Source: Pseudomonas putida (GTDB taxonomy: Bacteria; Pseudomonadota; Gammaproteobacteria; Pseudomonadales; Pseudomonadaceae). Taken from it: DNA of 64,000 nucleotides. The DNA lies in assembly GCF_004357765.1 (NCBI RefSeq), contig NZ_SMTE01000001.1:372001-436000 (forward strand), written 5' to 3'. Position 1 is the stretch's first letter. The number at the start of each line of letters is the position of its first letter. Of the stretch, positions 17,601 to 25,509 are shown in pieces. The notes under the pieces are model-generated. The model saw nothing but the letters and a program-made list of their open reading frames with translations, was not told where the DNA came from and made no database searches. A program made the position numbers and the translations under genes.

Positions 17601-20440
17601 GGCAGGTGAATGTGCTGGCCGATCACGTCAGTCGGCGTGCGCACCTGGTAGTCGTCCATTTCGTAGAACGAAGGGATCAGGTTGGTGTGCTGGTACATGG
17701 TGCAGTCGAAGGTGTTCATGCGCATCACCAGCGGCTCTGGTGGGCGCTGCTTGGTGATGACCGGCCAGGCGTCTTCCCACAGAGCGATGATGCGCGCCTG
17801 CGGGAAGTGGTAGCCGACCTTGTTGTACACCGCGTCGAACTGGATGTTGGCACCCTTGTAGATGCGTGGGCGGTCGGCAGTGAAGACCGATGAGCCGCGG
17901 AAGCTGACGCCGGTGAGGCTTTCGCCACTGAAGAACTCACCCGCCCCTGAAGATTGGGTCAGGCGCTTGCCGCGGTCATCCATGCAGGGCTCATAGAACG
18001 GCGCGCCTGCAGTGGGCAATCCACCGTTGGTGCGAAATGCCTTGGGCACAGGCTGGCCGCCAGGTACCAGGGCATAGCTGGGGTGCTCGGCCATGGCATG
18101 AAACTGCATGGCCGCCTGTTCGACATCGGTGCCCTCTTCAGGCAGGTAGATCGGCTTGGCCTTGTGCACCACCTTGGAAAAATCGAGCTTGTTGGTCGTG
18201 GTCACCGCCTCGCCGCCGGCAGACACGCCGTCCAGGGCGTGGCGGCCAAGGCCACCGTTCCAGCCATCGACCTGGTTGGCGTCCAGGTTGGCCCACAGCG
18301 CCTTGCCGGTAGCTTTGAGCTGACGTGCCAGGTCCGGATCGAGCATGTCCAGTGGTGGAGTCGGTGGCCGGTTGCCGACGCTGCTTTCCATGCCGCCGAT
18401 CCAGAATGGATAGCCTGGGTTCTTCAAGGTGCCATCGGCGTTGGTGTCGGTACGATCGACCAGCGCCAGCGACCCGATCGCCTGGCGGGCGGCAGGCTCA
18501 TCGGCGTGATCGTCGCCCTCCTCGTCCTCTTCCTCGTCATCCTCGTGGCTGGCGACCAATGCTTCGGACAGTTTGGGTACCACCACCACCTTGCCTGGCA
18601 TCGGCGCCATGGCCTTGCCTGGCAGCGGGACGATGGCGGGAATCGGTGTCCCGGCGATGATCTCGCCATCGGGCAAGGCCCGGGCACCTATCGCCGGCTT
18701 GCCGCTGCGCAGGGCAAACGGCGTGCTATGGAAACCGTTCTCGCCCTGGCCGCTCACCTCCAGGCGCGTCCCCTCCTCGAACACATCGTGCACCCGCCAC
18801 ATGGCCCACATGCCCTGGGCGAAGTGCGGGTAGAAGTGGCAGTGATAAATCGCATCGCCGGCCACACGGTTGCGGTTGCCCGAGCCGCCGTTGGCGATTT
18901 CATAGGTGTAGCCGACGCCAGCGCCGATGCCTTGGGCATCGATGTAGTCGGAGTTGTCGTCATTGGGGTTGAACAGCCACTGGTGTCCATGCAGGTGGAA
19001 GATGTGTTGCTCGTGACCATTGTGGGTATTGCGGAACTTGGTGAAATCGCCGATGTAGCTGTGGTGCACGTTGGCAGGCTCAGCCGGGTACAGGGCCATG
19101 GTCGCCTTCACACCCGTGGCGCTGGCAGGCGGCACCTCGCCCGGGCGAATGTGTTCGAGGCCAACGTTGGCCGGTACGTCGACCAGGGTGCCGATATCGC
19201 CCACCGTGTGGGCACTGAGGAAGAATTCCTCGTAAGCGCACGACAGGCAATCGTGCATCGGCCCGACCCCCAGCCGGTTGGCCACCACTTCGGCGCCCAT
19301 GCCGCCTGAACCATAGTTGATCATGAACGAGTCGCGCGCCGGTTCCAGCACGTGCCCCATCACCGGGTCTGCCCAATAGCCGGGGAAGGCCTGGGTACCG
19401 GAGACTTCGTCGGCAAACTGCGAGGCGAAGTCACGAAACGCCTCGAGCCGGTTGGGCAGCGCCGGGTTGCGTTTACCGATGCTCTCCAGCGGATAGGTCG
19501 ACGCCGGGAAGCTGCCGTCCTGGTTGGGTCCCATGACGATGGCATCGGTCTCGCTGTTGATGATCTGGTTGTTGTAGACCATGGCAATGATCGGCTTTCC
19601 GGCCTTGCCCTCGCTGATCCACGGCTCGCTTTGCGGGTAGCGCGCTTCGTAATCGATCACCGGTTGGCCGGTTGGCGCGCGGCCGATGGTGGCCAGACGC
19701 ATTTCCTCTTCGGTGAGGGTGTTGCGGTAGGTGCGACCATTTTTGGGCACCACCACTACCTGACCGAACAGGCCATTGGAGACGTTGCCGGCATTGCCTT
19801 CACCGCCGAAGGTGGCCGCCTTGCTGGTGGCAGCGAAGGCTCCTTCGCGCTCAGCGTACAAGGTATAGCTGCGCGTATTGCCCGGGCTGACCAGGAAGTT
19901 GCCGTTGCGGCCGGTGTTGGCAGAGATATCGGCGATGCTATTGACCGCCTGCATGCCATTGACCTGGAAACCGACCATGCGCTCGGCGACCTGCTCGTCG
20001 GCGACCAGGCCTTCGCCGGCTTCGTTCTCGACCTCCTGCCCTTCGACATCCGGCCCTTCGGCTTCGATGCGGTGTTTATTAGGGTTGGCCCGGTAGTCGA
20101 GCAAGTTGGTCAGGTTGACCGTGAGGCAATCGCCGGCGGCGACCCGCAGCACGATAGGCCGCGGACGTTTGTCCGGGCGCAGGGTGACCTTGCCGGGTAC
20201 GGCGGCGCCGCCGATGCTCAGGGGTATCTGCTTATCGTCCACCACATCCTCACGGAGGGCGAAGATCATGCCGTTGGCGTTCTGTGCGCCAAGACGGTTG
20301 AACATCAACGGCTGGTCCAGCGCCACCACATTGGCCACCAAGTTACGCTGGCACTGCACCGCCGCTTCGCTGGTGGCCTGCCAGCCCAGGAGGGCGAGCA
20401 CAAGGGATGTCAGGACGGAGCCTTTGGTCGGGGTCGACAT
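14609..20440 (-). CDS. mnxG: MnxG-type giant multicopper oxidase, Mn(II) oxidase
   Basis: 1943 aa from the ATG at 20440 (GGAGGTG directly upstream; a GTG at 20458 lacks this). A signal peptide ends near SEA-AVQC. Copper signatures are HIFHLHGHQW (about residue 480) and IYHCHFYPHFAQGMW (about 530, a type 1 site with Met), then HIHLP (about 941), FTHDHLGPSTHQQLG (about 1042), HEEEHNVTLHGVKW (about 1300) and WPLHNHLAEK (about 1839). MnxG oxidises Mn(II) to Mn oxide at the cell surface in P. putida GB-1; length and motif layout fit that enzyme. A highly acidic Asp/Glu run lies at about 629-650. It is the first gene of a six-gene operon behind a sigma-54 promoter. Confidence 0.92.
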   Translation of the reverse strand: MSTPTKGSVLTSLVLALLGWQATSEAAVQCQRNLVANVVALDQPLMFNRLGAQNANGMIFALREDVVDDKQIPLSIGGAAVPGKVTLRPDKRPRPIVLRVAAGDCLTVNLTNLLDYRANPNKHRIEAEGPDVEGQEVENEAGEGLVADEQVAERMVGFQVNGMQAVNSIADISANTGRNGNFLVSPGNTRSYTLYAEREGAFAATSKAATFGGEGNAGNVSNGLFGQVVVVPKNGRTYRNTLTEEEMRLATIGRAPTGQPVIDYEARYPQSEPWISEGKAGKPIIAMVYNNQIINSETDAIVMGPNQDGSFPASTYPLESIGKRNPALPNRLEAFRDFASQFADEVSGTQAFPGYWADPVMGHVLEPARDSFMINYGSGGMGAEVVANRLGVGPMHDCLSCAYEEFFLSAHTVGDIGTLVDVPANVGLEHIRPGEVPPASATGVKATMALYPAEPANVHHSYIGDFTKFRNTHNGHEQHIFHLHGHQWLFNPNDDNSDYIDAQGIGAGVGYTYEIANGGSGNRNRVAGDAIYHCHFYPHFAQGMWAMWRVHDVFEEGTRLEVSGQGENGFHSTPFALRSGKPAIGARALPDGEIIAGTPIPAIVPLPGKAMAPMPGKVVVVPKLSEALVASHEDDEEEDEEGDDHADEPAARQAIGSLALVDRTDTNADGTLKNPGYPFWIGGMESSVGNRPPTPPLDMLDPDLARQLKATGKALWANLDANQVDGWNGGLGRHALDGVSAGGEAVTTTNKLDFSKVVHKAKPIYLPEEGTDVEQAAMQFHAMAEHPSYALVPGGQPVPKAFRTNGGLPTAGAPFYEPCMDDRGKRLTQSSGAGEFFSGESLTGVSFRGSSVFTADRPRIYKGANIQFDAVYNKVGYHFPQARIIALWEDAWPVITKQRPPEPLVMRMNTFDCTMYQHTNLIPSFYEMDDYQVRTPTDVIGQHIHLPKWDLTAADGSANGWNYEDGILSPGSVVERVHAIRAFNACTEGDARDGTAACPTAKTHPYFGRFGRADWLGARTAMQRWFADPLVNVHNVDRGLGTIFTHDHLGPSTHQQLGLYATVLAEPANSTWYHAETGEQLYNPATRQDGGPTSWQAVIQTGDHDGDGKNDSYREFFLEYSDFQHAYEAGVYVGAGPDGIPNAQSYPATADSFRYAINPPVRGKASSLLEAIVEERGGLNPGCPSRPCPQAISVDDPGMFVVNYRNEPLALRVFDPNKVGPDGKRGMQADGLAGDLSYALQTRTDRAIPAMNLAPSAITSAVGPTGGTTLFPPHINQGSEPGDPFTPMLRTYSGDNVRLRMHAGGHEEEHNVTLHGVKWLQNGSGFGNSSNSGWKSSQMIGISEQLGFMAPVSMISSSAATNGDYLYSLDAALEGYWNGIWGVMRNYTAQRPDLFPLPNNPQPVAMRNTVNFDGICPKTTANPNGIGTRSTVKRSYEIVAALANDILENRNGVSINDPAGIGQHVGGPLNANGGTLVFNNRKTSIPLVSGVDVEDGVAFTIGGHSAPLHDPTAILYVRKADLDPITGKLKPGVPVEPLILRATAGDCISITLENRLPLVMPDLPTTAVMHNVVKRDRFDSEGSTAFANNLMRPSSHVGLHAQLLAYDITKSDGANVGLNPVQTVPPRAGNSGAYPSKVYQYYAGHLERDGKPVLQLGRTVDTINATAIEFGGLNLTPSDFIKQPQKGLVGAMSILPQTATWTEDSASRAQATVKVSGQADYRDFVTVWQRSLNMRWADGRPVESFNSEGNGAAGDAQDNGNMAVNYRTEPLWLRFGMAPDSPFGHADGLGFADVPNAHMAYANALVGGDPLTPVLYAKPGQPVRNHIVMPSGGSRGMVYQLDGHLWPLHNHLAEKSDANGFPMSLSGIGSVRFGLNPMAMYIGAQESVLPAAHFSFMLPSAGGVNAVPGDYLFRDYAAYGNLSGLWGILRVTNDAPPATAPAQ

Positions 20441-20478
20441 GCTGCACCTCCGGGACACAGGAACTCTGCTGGGAGGTG

Positions 20479-20494
20479 AGCAAGGTGTATGCCA
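20479..20494 (-). promoter_or_regulatory. Sigma-54 (-24/-12) promoter of the mnxG operon
   Basis: The minus strand reads TGGCATACACCTTGCT, which matches TGGCACRNNNNTTGCW with a single mismatch (T for C) and exact 12-bp GG-to-GC spacing. Transcription would start near 20468, leaving a leader of about 27 nt containing the GGAGGTG site of mnxG. A sigma-54 dependent regulator (MnxR) is known to be required for Mn oxidation in P. putida GB-1, which agrees with this promoter class. Confidence 0.78.
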
Positions 20495-20544
20495 TTCAGG
20501 AAAGATCTTTCAGTTCAATACGTTACGTCTGCAAGCGAATCGAA

Positions 20545-20584
20545 TTGGGGAGGATTCCCCAGTCCGTTGCCCCGAATAGGGGGA
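20545..20584. promoter_or_regulatory. Two GC-block dyads upstream of mnxG, putative enhancer
   Basis: TTGGGG-AGGATT-CCCCAG (20545-20562) and TTGCCCC-GAATAG-GGGGA (20567-20584) lie 86 and 109 bp before the predicted mnxG start, with centres 23 bp apart. The reverse complement of the second is TCCCC-CTATTC-GGGGCAA, the same form as the element at 9044-9061 upstream of the secretion operon. They also lie upstream of the divergent gene at 20716. Confidence 0.6.
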
Positions 20585-20715
20585 TGAACTTTGATGAAAT
20601 ATTTTGAACGTCCGCCCCAGGCAAGATTCCAAACTTGATCCACGTCGCCCATCGCACGGAGTCTGCCTTGAACCCACAGCCCTCCCCTCTGCGTACTCGC
20701 TTTGGAGCCCAACGC

Positions 20716-21003
20716 ATGAAAATGCCTTGCCGAGCACCTAACGCCAATCTGAAACTCGATTACGTACGCGACACCTTGTTCGGCCCAGTGGCCTTGAGCG
20801 TCGAGTGCCAGTGCCAGCTTGCTCCGGTCAACCTGCAAGGGCGCCCCGCCTTGCGTCTGCACATCTGTCCGCCGTTACCGGACAAGGTCGAGCGCGCCCA
20901 TAGCGTCGCCTTCATCTGGGAAGGTTGCAGTTATCATGGCGTGGTGCGTGACCGCGGCAAGTGCGGCGATGGTGGGCTGAATCTGTTGCTCGAACTGCGA
21001 TGA
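20716..21003 (+). CDS. Hypothetical protein, divergent from mnxG
   Basis: 95 aa from MKMPCRAPN, with GGAG about 8 bp upstream; I prefer this start to the in-frame ATG at 20635. I do not recognise the family. The protein is small and soluble, with Cys residues (CQCQ, HICPP, EGCSYHG, RGKCGDGG) and no signal peptide or membrane helix. It shares its upstream region, including the two GC dyads, with mnxG. The codon use looks like that of its neighbours. A regulatory link to the mnx operon is possible but unproven. Confidence 0.6.
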   Translation: MKMPCRAPNANLKLDYVRDTLFGPVALSVECQCQLAPVNLQGRPALRLHICPPLPDKVERAHSVAFIWEGCSYHGVVRDRGKCGDGGLNLLLELR

Positions 21004-21109
21004 CTGGACTGGAGCGGAGGGATCCCTGAAGAGGGCCCGTTCCGATCCGGCCGGTTGCGGTCTTGGTGCGTGTGCCCGGCCAGTTATGACTGACCGGGCG
21101 GCGGCAGTG

Positions 21110-21349
21110 TCAGGCGATGGCCTTGAGCGGTGGTTTCTGACTGGCCTGCAGGGCATGAAGTTGCCCGACCAGGTTCACCAGGTCACGGCAGCTGTTGAGG
21201 CTGTGCAGTGGAACGCCGGCCAGCATCACACCCTCTTCGAGGTTATCACCCTGGCCCAGGCGAATAGTCAAGGTGGTGCCATCCGCGCAGCTGACTTCAC
21301 ACCGATCCGGCAGGCAGGCCTGTTCGATCATCTGCCGCATTTCTAGCAT
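21110..21349 (-). CDS. DUF1652-like small protein
   Basis: 79 aa from the ATG at 21349, chosen because AGGAGT lies 5 bp upstream. An in-frame ATG at 21370 would give 86 aa. The layout MLEMRQMIEQACLPDRCEVSC-DGT-LTIRL...GV-LHSLNSCRDLVNLVGQLHAL is that of the DUF1652 proteins common in Pseudomonas, whose function is unknown. No membrane segment. It is convergent with the gene ending at 21003. Confidence 0.7.
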   Translation of the reverse strand: MLEMRQMIEQACLPDRCEVSCADGTTLTIRLGQGDNLEEGVMLAGVPLHSLNSCRDLVNLVGQLHALQASQKPPLKAIA

Positions 21350-21583
21350 CGAAACTCCTATCAACGACATGTTACGACCCTCTCTGTACTGGATGGCCTG
21401 TTGTATGTGGTTACGCCTTGATGGGGCGGAGTGCCAATTGATAATGCCCATGCCCAAGCGGCCGTCCATGCGCCAGGACAATGATCGAGCGAAGAATCCT
21501 TTAGCACCTTAGTGGAAGAGGGTCGAACGTGGCGGGCGTTCGGTCGGGTCTGGCAACCGGGCGACGGGCGGTCAACTACCCTC

Positions 21584-22447
21584 CTATGCCATTCGACCGA
21601 AGCGGCCAGCCTGGAAATCCTCGAACGACTCGATGATCTCCGCCTGACTGTTCATGACGAAAGGACCATAACCGACGATGGGCTCGTCGATCGGCTCACC
21701 GCTGAGCAGCAGCAGGCTCACATCTTCCAGCGCCTGGACGGCGACATCGGCGCCATCGCGCTGCAGCAGGACCAGGCTGGCGGGGCCGGCCTCGCGCTCG
21801 CCGTTGACCCGCACGCTACCGCGCAACACCACCAATGCCGCGTTGCGCCCTGGTGCAACGGGCAGATGCAACGTTGCTCCCGCGTTCAGGCGCAGATCCC
21901 AGACATCCATGCAGGTGAACGTTCGTGCCGGACCTCGGTGCCCCTGGTAGTCACCGGCGATCACTCGCAGACTACCTTTGCCGCCTTCGAGCTGTACCTG
22001 GGGGATGTCAGCGGCCAGCAAGGTCTGATAACCGGCCGGCGCACGTTTGTGCTGCGACGGCAGGTTGACCCACAACTGCACCATCTCGAGGGTGCCGCCA
22101 CTGCGGGCGAAGGATGGAGCATGGAACTCTTCATGGATGATGCCGTTGGCTGCCGTCATCCACTGCACATCACCGGGTCCGATGAAGCCGCCGGCGCCGG
22201 TCGAATCACGGTGCTCCAATTCACCCTGATAGACGATGGTCACGGTTTCGAAACCTCGGTGGGGGTGTTCCCCGACGCCCCGTCGCTGTTCAGTGGGGCC
22301 GAAGTCGTGGGGCCCGGCGTAATCCAGTAACAGGAAGGGACTGATCTGGCTGGCCAGATCGTCATAGGTGAACAGGCTGCGCACCGGAAAACCATCCCCG
22401 ACCCAATGGGCGTTGGGACTGCGGTGAATACCCAGGATCTTTTTCAT
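21584..22447 (-). CDS. Pirin-family (quercetinase-like) bicupin
   Basis: 287 aa. The N-terminal cupin carries the pirin metal motif HPHRGFETVT and the later EEFHAPSF, preceded by DVQWMTAANGIIH. A C-terminal pirin-C cupin spans about 165-280 (HLPVAPGRNAALVVLRGSV). The start at 22447 has GGAGA 7 bp upstream, while the longer frame to 22498 has none. Bacterial pirins can show quercetin 2,3-dioxygenase activity or bind metabolic enzymes; the role here is not shown by context. It is monocistronic. Confidence 0.9.
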   Translation of the reverse strand: MKKILGIHRSPNAHWVGDGFPVRSLFTYDDLASQISPFLLLDYAGPHDFGPTEQRRGVGEHPHRGFETVTIVYQGELEHRDSTGAGGFIGPGDVQWMTAANGIIHEEFHAPSFARSGGTLEMVQLWVNLPSQHKRAPAGYQTLLAADIPQVQLEGGKGSLRVIAGDYQGHRGPARTFTCMDVWDLRLNAGATLHLPVAPGRNAALVVLRGSVRVNGEREAGPASLVLLQRDGADVAVQALEDVSLLLLSGEPIDEPIVGYGPFVMNSQAEIIESFEDFQAGRFGRMA

Positions 22448-22510
22448 GAGAAGTCTCCTCTCTTGGCTGGATACCACCTTACCAATGGTTGTAATCACCC
22501 GGTAGAGTGT

Positions 22511-23425
22511 TCAAATAGCATGGATCGTTCCACCAGCAGAACAATCAGTCGCGTCAGGCTGCAGGAAGTCCAGCACCTGCTCCGCACTCTGCCCCGGTCG
22601 CTCCTGCATGAAGCAATGACCACCCGGCATCTCCAGAATGCTCACGGCGCCATTGAGTTGCGCCAGGTACCTGACCGATTGCCGCACGAAGGGGTAGGTC
22701 TGCTCCCCATACAGGATGCGTGTTGGGGTGGTGATGCTTTTGAGCGATGCCCATAAGCGCCTGGGGAAGGAGCTGAAGACTTCCACCTCGCGGCTTGGAC
22801 GGCACTTGAGTACCACCTGCTCGCCACATTCACCAATCGCATGTTCGACATAGGCATGCAACGCAGTTTCAGCCCAATCCTTGAAAATGCCGCGCCCCTG
22901 CAACGAAACCAGCGCCGCCTGGCGGTCCGGCCAATGACTGCGCCGACGCGCGGCCATGCGCGCCAAGCCATGCTGGCGATGCAAGCCGAACAACCGGGCC
23001 GCGCCCATGACACTGAGCATGCGCCGGCTGAACAACACCGGGTCGAGCAGCACAGCGCGGCGGAACAGATGCGGCTCAGCGGCCACGATCAAGCTGGTGA
23101 GCACGCCACCGAAACTGTGGCCCATGGCGTAGCGGTCGACCTCGCCGTACTCGCCCCGCCCTGCCTCGAAAGCCTCCAGCGCCAGGGCCGCGGTGCGGTT
23201 CCAGCCAAGGAAGGGTCCGCCGTGGTCGCTGTCGCCATGCCCCTGGACGTCACACAGCCACAGGTCGAAGTGCTCGGCCAGACGCGCCAATAGCGGTTGG
23301 TAGACCAGGCAGCAAAACCCGTTGCCATGCAGGAAGTGCAGCAGCGGCCTGCCGCTGGCCGGCGATCGCCAGCCGCGCAAGGTGAAGCCTTCGGAGCAGT
23401 CGTGGGACCAGGGGATCAGCTGCAT
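22511..23425 (-). CDS. Alpha/beta hydrolase
   Basis: 304 aa with an alpha/beta hydrolase fold: oxyanion HGNGF near residue 33, Asp-rich strand WLCDVQGHGDSD, nucleophile elbow YAMGHSFGG (Ser about 102), a late acid region around YGEQTYPF and the terminal catalytic His in MPGGHCFMQERP. No signal peptide, so cytoplasmic. The substrate cannot be read from sequence; annotation as esterase or lactonase would be a guess. It lies 63 bp upstream of pirin on the same strand. Confidence 0.88.
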   Translation of the reverse strand: MQLIPWSHDCSEGFTLRGWRSPASGRPLLHFLHGNGFCCLVYQPLLARLAEHFDLWLCDVQGHGDSDHGGPFLGWNRTAALALEAFEAGRGEYGEVDRYAMGHSFGGVLTSLIVAAEPHLFRRAVLLDPVLFSRRMLSVMGAARLFGLHRQHGLARMAARRRSHWPDRQAALVSLQGRGIFKDWAETALHAYVEHAIGECGEQVVLKCRPSREVEVFSSFPRRLWASLKSITTPTRILYGEQTYPFVRQSVRYLAQLNGAVSILEMPGGHCFMQERPGQSAEQVLDFLQPDATDCSAGGTIHAI

Positions 23426-23613
23426 CGGTTGGTGTACTCAACAGTTCAGGAAAACGTCGATTCTACAAACAGCGACAGGCGAAACGAAATCACTCATTCA
23501 TGGCGATCGGGACATTGCCTGGCATCAGCCGACACGAAAATCGGCCATTGCACCCTGTCAGTTGCGGTAGATTAGCCGTCTTGATTCGATCTGCTCTGTA
23601 TTAAGGAAGCCCG

Positions 23614-24093
23614 ATGAGCATTGTCATTCGTCCCGCCGTGCGTAGCGACGCCGCGCAGATTCTCGCCTTCATCACCGAACTCGCCGACTATGAACGCGCC
23701 CGTCACGAGGTCGTGGCCAGCGTCGAGGACATCGAGCACAGCCTGTTCGACGAGGGCAGCACCGTGCACAGCCTGATCTGCGAGCGCGAAGGCCAGGCCA
23801 TAGGTTTCGCGGTGTACTTCTACAGTTATTCGACCTGGCTTGGGCGCAACGGTATCTACCTCGAGGATCTCTATATCACCCCGCAACAACGAGGCGGCGG
23901 CGCGGGACGTGAACTGTTGCGCCACATTGCCCGTGAGGCGGTGAAGAACCGGTGTGGGCGTCTGGAATGGAGCGTGCTGGACTGGAACGAACCGGCAATC
24001 GGCTTCTACCGGTCGCTGGGGGCCGAGGCGCAGGACGAGTGGGTGCGTTACCGCCTCGATGGCGACACACTGCTGGCGTTTGCCCAAGGCTGA
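23614..24093 (+). CDS. GNAT-family N-acetyltransferase
   Basis: 159 aa, a single GNAT domain. The acetyl-CoA loop is QQRGGGAGRELLRHIA (about 92-107), preceded by LEDLYITP and followed by LEWSVLDWNEPAIGFYRSLGA, an arrangement typical of SSAT-like or general N-acetyltransferases. AAGGAAG precedes the ATG. The acceptor substrate is unknown. Confidence 0.9.
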   Translation: MSIVIRPAVRSDAAQILAFITELADYERARHEVVASVEDIEHSLFDEGSTVHSLICEREGQAIGFAVYFYSYSTWLGRNGIYLEDLYITPQQRGGGAGRELLRHIAREAVKNRCGRLEWSVLDWNEPAIGFYRSLGAEAQDEWVRYRLDGDTLLAFAQG

Positions 24094-24156
24094 AGCGCGT
24101 TCCCCTGCGCTAGCCCGGGTTGAGCATGCCTAGCCATCGATAATGCAGCCCGACAT

Positions 24157-24180
24157 ATCATTGCGCGTGATAATAACCTT
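24157..24180 (+). promoter_or_regulatory. MexT-like LysR box upstream of mexE
   Basis: The site reads ATCA-TTGCG-CGTGAT-AATA-ACCTT, close to the P. aeruginosa MexT box ATCA-N5-GTCGAT-N4-ACYAT, and ends 75 bp before the mexE ATG. A second partial dyad (ATCGAT...ATATCAT) lies just upstream at about 24137-24161. No mexT gene is adjacent, so the activator would act in trans. Confidence 0.5.
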
Positions 24181-24255
24181 CGCTCCGTTCGATTCGTGCG
24201 TCACGCGCAAGACACTCACACTCCGCCCACTACTAATATATTGGCGGAGTTCTCC

Positions 24256-25497
24256 ATGGATCACTCACTCAAACCCTTGCGCTTTCCCCTCGCCGCCCTG
24301 GCCGTGGTGATGGTCAGCGCTTGCGGCCGAACCCCCGACGCCGTGCAGGCTCCCGCCGCGCCCAAGGTCACCGTGGCCAAGGTCATCGAGCAACCGATCA
24401 ACGAATGGGACGAGTTCACCGGCCGCCTGGAAGCGCCCGAAACCGTCGAAGTACGTCCGCGTGTCTCGGGCCAGATCGATCGTGTCGCCTTCACCGAAGG
24501 TGCCCAGGTCAACAAAGGTGACCTGCTGTTCCAGATCGACCCACGTCCCTTCCAGGCTGAGGTGCGTCGGCTCGAAGCCCAACTGCAACAGGCCAAGGCC
24601 ACCGCCATCCGCAGCGCCAACGAAGCCCGCCGTGGCGAGCGCCTGCGCGACAGCAACGCCATCTCCGCGGAGCTGGCCGAATCGCGCAGCAGCGCTGCCG
24701 CCGAAGCCCGTGCCGGGGTCGACGCGATCCAGGCACAACTCGACCTGGCCCGCCTGAACCTGAGCTTCACCCGTGTCACCGCGCCGATCAGCGGCCGCGT
24801 CAGCCGTGCCGAATACACCGCCGGTAACATCGTCACCGCCGATGTCACACCGTTGACCAGCGTGGTGTCCACCGACAAGGTCTACGCCTATTTCGACACC
24901 GACGAGCGCGTATACCTCAAATACACGCAGTTGGCCCGTGAAGGCCAACGTGGTCAGAGCACACCGGTCTATCTGGGCCTGACCAACGAAACCGGCAATC
25001 CGCACCTGGGCCACATGAACTTCGTCGACAACCAGGTCAACCCACGCACCGGCACCATCCGCGGTCGTGCGGTGTTCGACAACCGCGACGGCCAGTTCAC
25101 TCCCGGCCTCTATGCCCGCCTCAAACTGGTCGGCAGCGCCCAATACGACGCCGTGCTGATCAACGACGAAGCGGTCGGTACCGACCTCGGCAAGAAGTTC
25201 GTGTTGGTCATGGACAAGGACAACAAGGCCGCCTACCGCGCCGTGGAGCTGGGGCCCAAGCTCGAAGGACTGCGCATCGTGCGCAGTGGCCTGGACAAAG
25301 GTGACCGCATCGTGGTCAAGGGCCTGCAACGGGTACGCCCGGGCTCGCCGGTCACCCCCGAAGAAGCACCGATGGCCAGCGAGCAGACCCTCGCCGCCCT
25401 CGCCCAGCAGCGCCAGGCCCTGGAGGCCAGCAACCCGTCGCCAAGCGTGGCGGGCTCAAACGAAAAAGCCAGCAGCGCCAAGACGCCGCGCGGTTAA
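24256..25497 (+). CDS. mexE: MexE-type RND periplasmic adaptor
   Basis: 413 aa lipoprotein (signal ending MVSACG, Cys about 23). The start at 24256 follows GGCGGAG. The VEQPINEWDEFTGRLEAPETVEVRPRVSGQID segment is nearly the MexE sequence of P. aeruginosa; lipoyl, alpha-hairpin (RRLEAQLQQAKATAIRSANEARRGERLRDSNAIS) and beta-barrel domains follow in the usual order. It bridges MexF and OprN in a tripartite efflux pump for phenicols, quinolones and similar compounds. It is first in the operon, 12 bp before mexF. Confidence 0.94.
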   Translation: MDHSLKPLRFPLAALAVVMVSACGRTPDAVQAPAAPKVTVAKVIEQPINEWDEFTGRLEAPETVEVRPRVSGQIDRVAFTEGAQVNKGDLLFQIDPRPFQAEVRRLEAQLQQAKATAIRSANEARRGERLRDSNAISAELAESRSSAAAEARAGVDAIQAQLDLARLNLSFTRVTAPISGRVSRAEYTAGNIVTADVTPLTSVVSTDKVYAYFDTDERVYLKYTQLAREGQRGQSTPVYLGLTNETGNPHLGHMNFVDNQVNPRTGTIRGRAVFDNRDGQFTPGLYARLKLVGSAQYDAVLINDEAVGTDLGKKFVLVMDKDNKAAYRAVELGPKLEGLRIVRSGLDKGDRIVVKGLQRVRPGSPVTPEEAPMASEQTLAALAQQRQALEASNPSPSVAGSNEKASSAKTPRG

Positions 25498-25509
25498 GGG
25501 ATCACACCG

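Noticed and set aside
15392-17893. 833-codon open frame antisense to mnxG
   Set aside because: It is a GC-driven mirror frame of a strongly supported multicopper oxidase gene; the translation is Val/Gly/His/Gln-rich with no domain.
21074-21099. Inverted repeat GCCCGG...CCGGGC as a terminator between convergent genes
   Set aside because: Stem is interrupted and there is no T-tract on either strand.
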